NCBI GenBank assembly: GCA_009922885.1
Contig: RFUP01000062.1
Coordinates: 1-9,480 of the forward strand
DNA from: Paracoccaceae bacterium
GTDB taxonomy: Bacteria > Pseudomonadota > Alphaproteobacteria > Rhodobacterales > Rhodobacteraceae
Direction: 5' to 3'
DNA length: 9,480 nucleotides
Program-made: the position numbers and the translations under genes
Shown here: positions 1 to 6,609 of the stretch, piece by piece
Numbering within the stretch: the first letter of the stretch is position 1
Layout: the number at the start of each line of letters is the position of its first letter
The notes under the pieces: generated by a model
The model's input: the letters and a program-made list of their open reading frames with translations, nothing else
Databases searched by the model: none
Told to the model about the DNA's origin: nothing

Positions 1-372
1 GAATTCCAGCGGAATGCCGAAGGGATCGCGGGTGCGCAGGCAGCGGCCCATGAAGGGGCGTTCGATCCATTCCACGGGCAGGCCCTGAGCGGCGAACCAT
101 TCGGCGGCCTTGTCGAGATCGGGCTCATCGTAGAGCTTGAAGCCCAGCACCCGCGCGTCCGAGGTGGCGGATTTCTTCAGCGCGATGCAGTGGTGCCCGC
201 GCTCTTCCAAGGCGCGCAGGTAAACACTTTCGGCATCTTCATAGGTGATCTGGAGGCCGAGCGTGTCGACATAGAAGGCTTTCGACGCCTCCAGATCTTT
301 GACGCCGAATTCGACGTGGCTCAGGCGCACGATGTTGAAGGGTGGGTAGAGGTTCGCGGCTGGAACGGGCAT
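1..372 (-). CDS. hpaD: 3,4-dihydroxyphenylacetate 2,3-dioxygenase, N-terminal part (cut by window edge)
   Basis: This enzyme opens the ring of homoprotocatechuate (3,4-dihydroxyphenylacetate) between carbons 2 and 3 to give 5-carboxymethyl-2-hydroxymuconate semialdehyde, in the cytoplasm. The first 124 residues are present and the frame runs open through position 1. They begin MPVPAANLYPPFNIVRLSHV and contain VKDLEASKAFYVDTLGLQ and RTRDPFGIPLEF, the pattern of the N-terminal vicinal-oxygen-chelate domain of type I extradiol dioxygenases of the Brevibacterium/Arthrobacter kind. It is unlike the LigB-like HpaD of E. coli. The metal-binding His/His/Glu residues lie in the missing C-terminal domain, so activity cannot be judged. 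The ATG at 372 has an AGGAG Shine-Dalgarno sequence about 8 bp upstream. The gene lies 48 bp downstream of hpaE in the same direction, and its substrate and product fit its neighbours. Confidence 0.9.
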   Translation of the reverse strand, partial: MPVPAANLYPPFNIVRLSHVEFGVKDLEASKAFYVDTLGLQITYEDAESVYLRALEERGHHCIALKKSATSDARVLGFKLYDEPDLDKAAEWFAAQGLPVEWIERPFMGRCLRTRDPFGIPLEF

Positions 373-420
373 GTCTCTCTCCTCTTGAGACGGGATCTGT
401 CGCGCGTTTCCCGGATTTCG

Positions 421-1932
<1,512 letters not shown>

Positions 1933-1935
1933 GTT

Positions 1936-2331
1936 TCAATCTCTCAGATGGGCAGGCAGATGATCGCGCACCGATCCTGCCTTGGGTGATAGTTCGGGAT
2001 CGATGTCGCGCATTTCGAACGAAAGTGCCAAGGAGCGCCGCGCCATGACAGGGGCGAGAAACGCCTCTGCGGCGGCGAAGATTTGCGCAGTTGCGGCTTT
2101 GCGAACCTCTAATGGGCGCCCGCCCCGCAAACGGAGCGAGATATCGATATAGCCGTGTTTCGGATCGCCATCGGCCATCGAAACATGGGTGGCCGCAAAT
2201 GCCCGCACGCGCACGCCCGCCAAGGGCAAAACCCCGGTTTCCACCGCGACGCGGCGCAGGAGATCGCAGAGCGCGGGAATATCGACTTCCCCCTCCAGAT
2301 TCGGCGAGTAATCCACGGTGATATGCGGCAT
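1936..2331 (-). CDS. hpaF: 5-carboxymethyl-2-hydroxymuconate delta-isomerase
   Basis: A tautomerase-superfamily enzyme that isomerises 5-carboxymethyl-2-hydroxymuconate to its oxo form (5-oxo-pent-3-ene-1,2,5-tricarboxylate) in homoprotocatechuate degradation. The 131-residue product starts MPHITVDYSPNLEGEVDIPA and contains TGVLPLAGVRVRA, SMADGDPKHGYI, RGGRPLEVRK and SLALSFEMRDIDPELSPK, aligning along its length with E. coli HpaF (126 residues). Pro2 becomes the N-terminal catalytic proline after Met removal. Arg41 and Arg72 match arginines that I recall as Arg40 and Arg71 of the E. coli enzyme. The start at 2331 is chosen because it exposes this proline and has GAGGT just upstream. An in-frame ATG at 2406 would add 25 residues and bury the proline. 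This is the first gene of the leftward hpaF-hpaE-hpaD run. Confidence 0.93.
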   Translation of the reverse strand: MPHITVDYSPNLEGEVDIPALCDLLRRVAVETGVLPLAGVRVRAFAATHVSMADGDPKHGYIDISLRLRGGRPLEVRKAATAQIFAAAEAFLAPVMARRSLALSFEMRDIDPELSPKAGSVRDHLPAHLRD

Positions 2332-2344
2332 TCGGACCTCCCAA

Positions 2345-2364
2345 TTGATTAACACGTTAATGAA
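2345..2364. promoter_or_regulatory. Candidate HpaR operator between hpaF and hpaR
   Basis: TTGATTAACACGTTAATGAA is an inverted repeat with 9-bp arms around a central AC, and each arm matches its partner at 8 of 9 positions. The inner ATTAAC/GTTAAT (2348-2361) is perfect. It is AT-rich in a GC-rich region and lies 14 bp upstream of the hpaF start. On the minus strand a -35-like TTGACG sits at 2376-2381, so the palindrome covers the expected -10 region of the hpaFED promoter. No good -10 box is separately visible. MarR-family repressors bind palindromes of this size in divergent promoters. The link to HpaR is inferred from position. Confidence 0.65.
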
Positions 2365-2427
2365 AATTTTGCCTGCGTCAAGTGCTCTGCTTGTCAGGAA
2401 GGCCACTCTGGTCTAGGCCTATCCGCA

Positions 2428-2874
2428 ATGAACCCAAATGACCCCCATATCGCGCCGGAAACATCGCGCTCCTTGCCCATCGCGCTCCTGCGCGCGCGGG
2501 AAAAGGTCATGGGGCCGATCCGGGCGATGCTGGCCAATGCAGGTGTGACCGAACAGCAATGGCGGGTGCTCCGTGTCCTTAATGAGCGTGGCCCGCTTGA
2601 TCCCACGGAAATCGCGGATCGCTCCTGCCTGCTTTTGCCATCGCTGACCCGCATTCTGCAAACGCTCGAATCCAAAGGTCTCGTCACCCGCGAAGCCCAC
2701 CCGACCGATCGCCGCCGTCTCGTGATTACCATCACGGATGGAGGCCGCAGCCTCATCGAAGCCAACCTCCACGAAAGCCAACGCCTCAACGCATGGCTGA
2801 AAGACACGTTTGGCGAAGAGAAACTCGGCCATCTGCTCGATCTTCTGAACGAGCTTGATCAACTCGACCGCTAA
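2428..2874 (+). CDS. hpaR: MarR-family regulator of homoprotocatechuate degradation
   Basis: A dimeric winged-helix repressor of 148 residues, probably controlling hpaFED and itself in response to a homoprotocatechuate-type aromatic. The N-terminal SLPIALLRAREKVMGPIRAM and the winged helix at about residues 40-110 are characteristic. The HTH region is GPLDPTEIADRSCLLLPSLT, and the wing carries HPTDRRR (residues 91-97). The sequence reads as HpaR rather than as a general MarR. It diverges from hpaF across 96 bp containing a palindrome. No convincing Shine-Dalgarno precedes the ATG. A TTGTCA at 2391-2396, with a poor -10 (TAGGCC) at 2414-2419, would start RNA close to the ATG, so a leaderless transcript is possible but weakly supported. 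Its 3' end is followed two bases later by repeat copy 1. Confidence 0.92.
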   Translation: MNPNDPHIAPETSRSLPIALLRAREKVMGPIRAMLANAGVTEQQWRVLRVLNERGPLDPTEIADRSCLLLPSLTRILQTLESKGLVTREAHPTDRRRLVITITDGGRSLIEANLHESQRLNAWLKDTFGEEKLGHLLDLLNELDQLDR

Positions 2875-2876
2875 TT

Positions 2877-2926
2877 CTTTCTCTTTCGAAAATATCCCGG
2901 GGAGTGTGAGGGGCAGAGCCCCTCAC
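2877..2926 (+). repeat. Bipartite intergenic repeat, copy 1
   Basis: A leader CTTTCTCTTT at 2877-2886 runs into an AT-then-GC block ending ATATCCCGGGG at 2902. It is followed by a perfect hairpin with arms GTGAGGGGC (2906-2914) and GCCCCTCAC (2918-2926) around loop AGA. The leader matches copies 2 and 3 (6022 and 8863), with a CGA/GGA-type difference after the CT tract. It starts two bases after the hpaR stop codon. I recall similar repeats downstream of genes in Rhodobacteraceae genomes. That recollection is unverified here. Confidence 0.85.
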
Positions 2927-2938
2927 TGCGATCTTTTT
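2906..2938 (+). terminator. Rho-independent terminator of hpaR, possibly bidirectional
   Basis: The 9-bp perfect stem with a 3-base loop (2906-2926) is followed, after seven mixed bases, by a T run at 2934-2938. It sits in the gap between convergent hpaR and the aminotransferase gene, so it could stop transcription from both sides. On the minus strand there is no T run directly after the stem, so function in that direction is less certain. Confidence 0.6.
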
Positions 2939-2959
2939 ATCCCCATAGGATCAGGTCGG

Positions 2960-4144
2960 TCAGATCCCGGCCTTGACGATGGCCGCCGCCAGAACCGGAA
3001 CGGTCTTGGTGTTCAGGCCCGCGATGTTCATCCGGCTGTCCGAAATCATGTAGATCGCATGATCGTCGCGGAGTTTCTGCACCAGCTCCGGCGTGGTGCC
3101 GAGGCGCGAGAACATGCCGCGGTGCTGGGCGAGGAAATCGAAGCGGTCCGAATTGGTCAGGCGCTTCAATTCGTCTGCCAGTCGCTGGCGCAAGCCCAGC
3201 ATCGAAAGGCGCACCTCTTCCAGCTCTTCCTTCCACATCGCGGTCAGTTCGGGATCGGTGAGGATCATCGTCACCAAGCGCGCGCCGTGGTCGGGCGGGA
3301 AGGAGAAGTTGAGGCGGTTCAGCGCGGTCATCACCCCTTGGGCCAGTTTGGTGCCCGTGGCATCATTCGAGACGCCCATGAGGATGCCCGTGCGCTCGCG
3401 GTAGATGCCGAAATTCTTCGAGCAAGACGCAGCAATCAGACATTCAGAGGCTTTCGAGGCCACGAGGCGGGTCGCGAAAGCATCTGCATCCAGCCCGTCA
3501 CCGAAGCCCTGATAGGCAATATCGACCATCGGCAGCGCGCCAGAGGCGACGACAGCCGCCACGATCGCTTCCCACTGCGCTTCGGTCGGATTTGCACCCG
3601 TCGGGTTGTGGCAGCAGCCGTGCAACAGCACGACGTCGCCTTCGCCCGCCTGCTTCAGGTCTTCCATCAAGCCGTCGAAATCGAGGCCGCGCGTGGCTTC
3701 GTCGAAATAGCGGTAAGACATCCGCTTCAACCCGACGTAATCGACAATCGCCGCATGGTTCGGCCAGCTCGGATCGGAAATGAACACCCGCGCATTCGGG
3801 TTGGCCATCTTGATCAGCTCCATCGCCTCGCGCACGGCACCCGTGCCGCCCGGCGTTGCAACCGCGGCCACATTGGCGCGCGGCACCGCATCGCCCAGCA
3901 CCAGGCCAACCATCGCATCGGCGAAGGCAGGCTCGCCCGCCAGAGCGGTGTAAACCTTGGTGTTCTCGATTTCCCAGAGCTTCTTCTCGGCCGCCTTCAC
4001 CGCGCGCATGACCGGCGTCAGGCCGGTTGCGTCTTTGTACACACCGACGCCGAGGTCGATCTTTTCCGCGCGCGGATCGGCGCGGTAGGCTTGCGCCGTC
4101 AGCATGATCTTGTCGACGGGTTGTTCTTTCAGGGCTTCAAACAT
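2960..4144 (-). CDS. tyrB: Aromatic/aspartate-type amino acid aminotransferase (class I, PLP)
   Basis: A PLP-dependent class I aminotransferase that exchanges amino groups between aromatic amino acids (and probably aspartate) and 2-oxoglutarate. The 394 residues equal the length I recall for the Paracoccus denitrificans aromatic aminotransferase and resemble it throughout. Landmarks are IDLGVGVYKDATG (29-41), GGTGA (99-103), SDPSWPNH (123-130), LLHGCCHNPTGANPT with Asn180, VDIAYQGFGDG with Asp208 and Tyr211, SCSKNFGIYRERTG with the PLP lysine Lys243 and Arg251, and SDSRMNIAG with the carboxylate-binding Arg371. The start at 4144 gives MFEALKEQPVDKIML and lies 2 bp after the sulfurtransferase stop. 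An in-frame ATG at 4192 would overlap that gene and add 16 arginine-rich residues. Family members are often broad, so aspartate or cysteine may also be substrates. Confidence 0.9.
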   Translation of the reverse strand: MFEALKEQPVDKIMLTAQAYRADPRAEKIDLGVGVYKDATGLTPVMRAVKAAEKKLWEIENTKVYTALAGEPAFADAMVGLVLGDAVPRANVAAVATPGGTGAVREAMELIKMANPNARVFISDPSWPNHAAIVDYVGLKRMSYRYFDEATRGLDFDGLMEDLKQAGEGDVVLLHGCCHNPTGANPTEAQWEAIVAAVVASGALPMVDIAYQGFGDGLDADAFATRLVASKASECLIAASCSKNFGIYRERTGILMGVSNDATGTKLAQGVMTALNRLNFSFPPDHGARLVTMILTDPELTAMWKEELEEVRLSMLGLRQRLADELKRLTNSDRFDFLAQHRGMFSRLGTTPELVQKLRDDHAIYMISDSRMNIAGLNTKTVPVLAAAIVKAGI

Positions 4145-4146
4145 TC

Positions 4147-5004
4147 TCAGGCGTCTCCGGTAGCGACGGGAAGGGTGGGGAAGGCGCCCCATTCAGTCCA
4201 TGACCCGTCATAAAGGGCGTGGTCGGTCTTGCCGATGCGCTCAAGGGCAAGGTTGATATTGGCCGCCGTCACACCAGAACCGCAGGAGGTGATTACCGGC
4301 TTCGACAAGTCCACCCCTTTGGCGAGGAAAAGCGCGCGCAACTCCTCGGGTGATTTCAGCGTGCCATCGGCATTCGCCAGTTCGGTGAAAGGCACGCTCT
4401 TCGATTTGGGGATATGGCCCTTGCGGAGGCCTGCGCGCGGCTCGTCGGCCTCGCCACGGAAGCGCGCGGCGGAGCGCGCATCAAGAATTTCGTAATCCCC
4501 CAGCTTCGAGGCAGCAGAAACCTGCGTGACGTCCTTCACCATCTGGTTCTGGCGGCGCACGGTCATGTGGCGGTCACGAATCATCGGCGGCATGTCTTCG
4601 GTCTCGCGGCCCTCGGCCAGCCACTTCGGCAGGCCACCATCCAGCACGGCGATGTCGAATTGCCCCATGAGGCGGAAGGTCCACCAGACGCGGGCCGCCG
4701 AATAAAGGCCCTGGCTGTCATAGACCACAACCTGATGGCCGTCGCCCACGCCCATGGCGCGCATCCGGCTCATGAATTTCTCGACGGGCGGGGCCATATG
4801 CGGCAGGTCGCTGCGATGATCGGCAATCTCGTCGATATCGAAGAAGCGCGCGCCCGGAATGTGGCACGTGTCGAACTCCGCCTTGGGGTCGCGTCCGGAT
4901 CCCGGCAGGAAGAAACTCGCGTCGAGAATCCGCAGATCGGGATCTTTCAGATGCGCCTCGAGCCATGCGGTCGAAACCAGCGTTCTGGGATCGTCTTGGG
5001 TCAT
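4147..5004 (-). CDS. sseA: 3-mercaptopyruvate sulfurtransferase
   Basis: A two-domain rhodanese-type enzyme that moves sulfur from 3-mercaptopyruvate to a thiol or cyanide acceptor, leaving pyruvate. The 285 residues fit the family. The N-terminal inactive rhodanese domain (about 8-140) has RILDASFFLPGSGRDPKAEF, HIPGARFFDIDEIAD and VVVYDSQGLYSAARVWWTFR. The C-terminal domain (about 160-280) has EILDARSAARFRGE, GHIPKSKSVPF and the active loop CGSGVTA with Cys241, which is the mercaptopyruvate-type loop rather than the thiosulfate-type CRKGVT. The start at 5004 (MTQDDPRTLVST) has a purine-rich AAGGGGG just upstream. An in-frame ATG at 5067 would add 21 unlike residues. It is followed after 2 bp by the aminotransferase gene, so the two are probably co-translated. 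Confidence 0.94.
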   Translation of the reverse strand: MTQDDPRTLVSTAWLEAHLKDPDLRILDASFFLPGSGRDPKAEFDTCHIPGARFFDIDEIADHRSDLPHMAPPVEKFMSRMRAMGVGDGHQVVVYDSQGLYSAARVWWTFRLMGQFDIAVLDGGLPKWLAEGRETEDMPPMIRDRHMTVRRQNQMVKDVTQVSAASKLGDYEILDARSAARFRGEADEPRAGLRKGHIPKSKSVPFTELANADGTLKSPEELRALFLAKGVDLSKPVITSCGSGVTAANINLALERIGKTDHALYDGSWTEWGAFPTLPVATGDA

Positions 5005-5039
5005 GCTAGCCCCCTTGCCCTCGTGGTGGTCAAGACCCG

Positions 5040-5067
5040 CATACATGGGGCAAAGGGGGCTTTGCAA
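5040..5067 (-). promoter_or_regulatory. Candidate sseA-tyrB promoter with inverted repeat
   Basis: On the minus strand TTGCAA (5062-5067) lies 16 bp upstream of TGTATG (5040-5045), a plausible -35/-10 pair with a modest -10. Between them is a perfect inverted repeat, GCAAAG (5050-5055) and CTTTGC (5060-5065) around GGGG. It could be an operator or a small hairpin. The evidence is sequence pattern only. Confidence 0.35.
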
Positions 5068-5103
5068 GAGTGCGAGGGCGATGCCGCCCCCGCGCGTTTC
5101 GCC

Positions 5104-5388
5104 TCACTTCGAGCCGAGCATCTGCTTCACGATCCCGACGACAACCAGCATCACGCCACCGCCAACGCCGCCCGAGGCGACCTGACCGATGATCGCGCCC
5201 AGATCTAGCCCGCCGCCCGCACCCATGCCGCCCGCGCCGAGCATACCCAGAACCTGCCCACCGATGCCACCGCCGAGAATACCCGCGATCGAATTGCCAA
5301 GCGTTCCGAGGCTCTTGTCCTTCAGAACCGCCCCTGCCGCGTTGCCGCCGACAGCGCCCGAAATCAGGCTGATAATCAGTTGTTCCAT
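5104..5388 (-). CDS. Small glycine-rich hydrophobic protein, function unknown
   Basis: I do not recognise a function. The product has 94 residues, starts MEQLIISLISGAVGGNAAGA and is about one-third glycine. Glycine-rich hydrophobic stretches lie at about residues 4-21, 28-58 and 62-92, with the one clearly polar interruption KDKS at 23-26. The C-terminal part, ASGGVGGGVMLVVVGIVKQM, could span a membrane. The GG/GxxG spacing resembles glycine-zipper segments that pack or insert into membranes, but this is only a resemblance. A strong AGGGAGG ribosome site lies 6 bp before the ATG at 5388, and codon use is like the neighbours, so I consider it a real gene. An extension to an ATG at 5529 would overlap smpB and is rejected. 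It lies 99 bp upstream of sseA and 98 bp downstream of smpB, so it may be a single-gene unit. Confidence 0.75.
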   Translation of the reverse strand: MEQLIISLISGAVGGNAAGAVLKDKSLGTLGNSIAGILGGGIGGQVLGMLGAGGMGAGGGLDLGAIIGQVASGGVGGGVMLVVVGIVKQMLGSK

Positions 5389-5431
5389 TGTTCCCTCCCT
5401 GAAACCGCAGCGATCCTGCCGCGCAAAAGCA

Positions 5432-5460
5432 ATCATAGGCGGAGTCTTGGAAAAAAAATA
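5432..5460 (-). promoter_or_regulatory. Weak candidate promoter for the glycine-rich protein gene
   Basis: A TATGAT -10-like box (5432-5437) reads on the minus strand about 44 bp upstream of the ATG at 5388. It is preceded at the right distance only by a T-rich tract (5451-5460) with no good -35 hexamer. The T tract is also the most AT-rich spot between smpB and this gene. Support is weak. Confidence 0.25.
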
Positions 5461-5486
5461 AAGGAAAAGTTGCGGAGATTTCCCCG

Positions 5487-5963
5487 TTACTCGCCGCGCT
5501 TCAAAAGCCGCTGCTTCTCGCGGCCCCAATCGCGCTTGGCGGAGGTCTCGCGCTTGTCATGGGCCTTCTTGCCCTTGGCGATGCCGAGTTTCAGCTTCAC
5601 CATGCCGCGCTCATTGAAATAGAGGCTCAGCGGTACGAGTGTCATGCCTTGGCGCTGGGTTTCCTTCCAGAGCCGCGCCAGTTCCTTGCGGCTCACCAGA
5701 AGCTTACGCTTGCGCCGCTCCTCGTGGCCCCAGGTCTTGGCTTGGGCATAGGGCGCGATATAGCCGTTGATCAGCCACAACTCGCCATCTTCCACGCTCG
5801 CGTAGCTGTCAGCGATATTCGCCGATTGCGAGCGGAGCGATTTCACCTCCGAGCCCTGCAACATGATCCCGCATTCCAGATCGTCCTCGATCGCATAGTC
5901 GAACCGCGCGCGACGGTTGTCCGCGATCAGCTTGGAATTGGGATCTTTCTTTGCCTGTGCCAT
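5487..5963 (-). CDS. smpB: SsrA-binding protein SmpB
   Basis: SmpB binds the tRNA-like part of tmRNA (SsrA) and delivers it to stalled ribosomes for trans-translation. The 158-residue product has the expected order: NRRARFDYAIEDDLECGIML (16-35), the OB-fold motif GSEVKSLR (37-44), DGELWLINGYIAPY (59-72), HEERRKRKLLV (80-90), and the basic C-terminal tail GIAKGKKAHDKRET then KRDW (127-146), which enters the decoding site. The start at 5963 gives MAQAKKDPNSKLIADN, as expected for the family. In-frame ATGs at 5999 and 6014 add residues unlike SmpB. No Shine-Dalgarno precedes 5963, but a promoter-like pair ends just upstream, suggesting a leaderless mRNA. The tmRNA gene itself is not in the window. 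Confidence 0.97.
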   Translation of the reverse strand: MAQAKKDPNSKLIADNRRARFDYAIEDDLECGIMLQGSEVKSLRSQSANIADSYASVEDGELWLINGYIAPYAQAKTWGHEERRKRKLLVSRKELARLWKETQRQGMTLVPLSLYFNERGMVKLKLGIAKGKKAHDKRETSAKRDWGREKQRLLKRGE

Positions 5964-5969
5964 AGGGTG

Positions 5970-5998
5970 CAGATAGTCATTCTCCCCCCGACTGTCCA
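5970..5998 (-). promoter_or_regulatory. Candidate smpB promoter giving a leaderless mRNA
   Basis: Read on the minus strand, TGGACA (5993-5998) is one base from the TTGACA consensus. It is followed after exactly 17 bp by TATCTG (5970-5975). Only six bases separate the -10 box from the smpB ATG at 5963, so a start seven bases after the -10 falls on the A of the ATG. The lack of any ribosome site before this ATG agrees with a leaderless transcript. Confidence 0.5.
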
Positions 5999-6021
5999 TC
6001 TGGCGAAAGAACAAACCCCTG

Positions 6022-6081
6022 CTTTCTCTTTTGGAAATATCCCGGGGGTGAATGCCGCAGGCAGAGGGGCAGCGCCCCCTC
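6022..6081 (+). repeat. Bipartite intergenic repeat, copy 2
   Basis: The leader CTTTCTCTTT plus TGGAAATATCCCGGGGGT (6022-6049) is identical over 28 bases to copy 3. After a longer spacer comes an imperfect hairpin, GAGGGGC (6064-6070) against GCCCC-TC (6074-6081), with loop AGC and one bulged C. It lies between smpB and hiuH, both leftward, so relative to the upstream gene hiuH it is inverted compared with copies 1 and 3. The hairpin end lies about 13 bases after the hiuH stop codon and could act as its terminator. Confidence 0.85.
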
Positions 6082-6094
6082 CCGGGTTTCCGCC

Positions 6095-6454
6095 TTAGCT
6101 GCCGCGGTAGGTCGACATGCCGTAGGGCGACAGCAGCAGCGGCACATGGTAATGCGCGCTTTCATCCGCCATGCCGAAACGGATCGGCACTTCATCAAGG
6201 AAAAGGATCTCCTCTGATGCCTGCCCGCTGGCGCGCAGGTACTCGCCCGCGAAAAACACCAGCTCGTAGGTCCCGGCGGCGAAGTTCGCCTTGGGCAGGA
6301 TCGGCCCGTCGGTGCGCCCGTCGGCATTGGTCACGGCCTCGGCGATCTTGCGGTGTGAATTCCCGCTGACGCGGTAAAGCACGATCCGCATTCCCGCCGC
6401 AGGGCAGCCGCGCGCAGTGTCGAGAACATGGGTCGTCAAATATCCGTCGGCCAT
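6095..6454 (-). CDS. hiuH: 5-hydroxyisourate hydrolase (transthyretin-like)
   Basis: Hydrolyses 5-hydroxyisourate, the product of urate oxidation, to 2-oxo-4-hydroxy-4-carboxy-5-ureidoimidazoline (OHCU), which the neighbouring UraD domain consumes. The 119-residue product has the transthyretin-related signatures LTTHVLDTARGCPA (His9), NADGRTDGP (Arg47), HYHVPLLLSPYG (His103) and the C-terminal YRGS tetrapeptide that separates the hydrolase from transthyretin hormone carriers. No signal peptide is visible, so it is probably cytoplasmic. Two tandem ATGs (6457 and 6454) follow AAGGAG. The second is preferred because its 7-base spacing is better and it gives MADGYLTTHVLD. An extension to 6502 is rejected. 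It diverges from the puuE-uraD operon across 155 bp. Confidence 0.95.
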   Translation of the reverse strand: MADGYLTTHVLDTARGCPAAGMRIVLYRVSGNSHRKIAEAVTNADGRTDGPILPKANFAAGTYELVFFAGEYLRASGQASEEILFLDEVPIRFGMADESAHYHVPLLLSPYGMSTYRGS

Positions 6455-6488
6455 CATTGCGCTCCTTTTTTGGGCAATGCCTCGTCCA

Positions 6489-6503
6489 TGTGATAGCATC
6501 ACA
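6489..6503. promoter_or_regulatory. Perfect 15-bp palindrome, candidate operator of the purine genes
   Basis: TGTGATAGCATCACA has perfect 6-bp arms around AGC. It lies 34 bp upstream of hiuH and 106 bp upstream of puuE-uraD, and it overlaps the inferred -10 box of hiuH. The arms recall CRP-type TGTGA/TCACA, but the space between them is 5 bp instead of 6. A GntR-type or other helix-turn-helix repressor is therefore also possible. The binding protein is unknown and not encoded in this window. Confidence 0.6.
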
Positions 6504-6522
6504 GGCAGTGCGGGTCAGACAA
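6493..6522 (-). promoter_or_regulatory. Candidate hiuH promoter
   Basis: On the minus strand TTGTCT (6517-6522) and TGCTAT (6493-6498) are separated by 18 bp, placing the RNA start near 6486, about 30 bases before the ATG. The -35 is fair and the -10 moderate. The right half of the 15-bp palindrome lies on the -10 box, which would suit repression. Confidence 0.4.
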
Positions 6523-6530
6523 TGGCCCGC
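6510..6530. promoter_or_regulatory. Imperfect inverted repeat in the hiuH/puuE gap
   Basis: GCGGGTCA (6510-6517) and TGGCCCGC (6523-6530) form 8-bp arms with one mismatch around GACAA, overlapping the -35 box proposed for hiuH. It could be a second regulator site or chance symmetry in GC-rich DNA. I see no partner copy elsewhere in the window. Confidence 0.3.
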
Positions 6531-6551
6531 CTAAAGTCTTTCGCAAAAAAT

Positions 6552-6581
6552 TTGAAAATGCCTTTGGGCTGCGTGTTTTAC
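6552..6581 (+). promoter_or_regulatory. Weak candidate promoter for the puuE-uraD operon
   Basis: TTGAAA (6552-6557) is a fair -35. The best -10-like bases, TTTTAC (6576-6581), follow after 18 bp and match poorly. The region from about 6536 to 6560 is notably A/T-rich. A promoter must exist in this 155-bp gap for the rightward genes, but its exact place is not clear from sequence. Confidence 0.25.
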
Positions 6582-6609
6582 TCTCATTGAAATCGTCAAG
6601 GAACCCGGA

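Noticed and set aside
1..6. GAATTC at the very start, suggesting a cloned EcoRI fragment or construct edge
   Set aside because: The bases fit the hpaD reading frame (EF in a conserved PLEF segment), and another GAATTC is present within hpaE, so there is no sign of an artificial junction.
2332..2406. Extended N-terminus for HpaF from an ATG at 2406
   Set aside because: It would cover the catalytic N-terminal proline and run through the palindrome. The ATG at 2331 has its own ribosome site.
2855..4213. 452-codon open frame on the + strand opposite the aminotransferase gene
   Set aside because: It is the antisense shadow of a clearly recognised gene in GC-rich DNA. The translation is rich in His/Arg/Gln, has no family resemblance, and its start lies inside hpaR.
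5455..5486. Possible rho-independent terminator after smpB (weak GGGG/CTCC stem, later T8 tract)
   Set aside because: The stem is only 4 bp with a G-U pair, and the T tract lies about 20 bases away, too far for a standard terminator.
5389..5529. Extended N-terminus for the glycine-rich protein from 5529
   Set aside because: It overlaps the smpB 3' end, and the added residues do not resemble the rest. AGGGAGG marks 5388 as the start.
6489..6503. Calling the palindrome a CRP or FNR site
   Set aside because: Spacing between TGTGA and TCACA is 5 bp rather than the 6 bp of CRP, and the arms do not match FNR's TTGAT/ATCAA, so only an unspecified operator is proposed.
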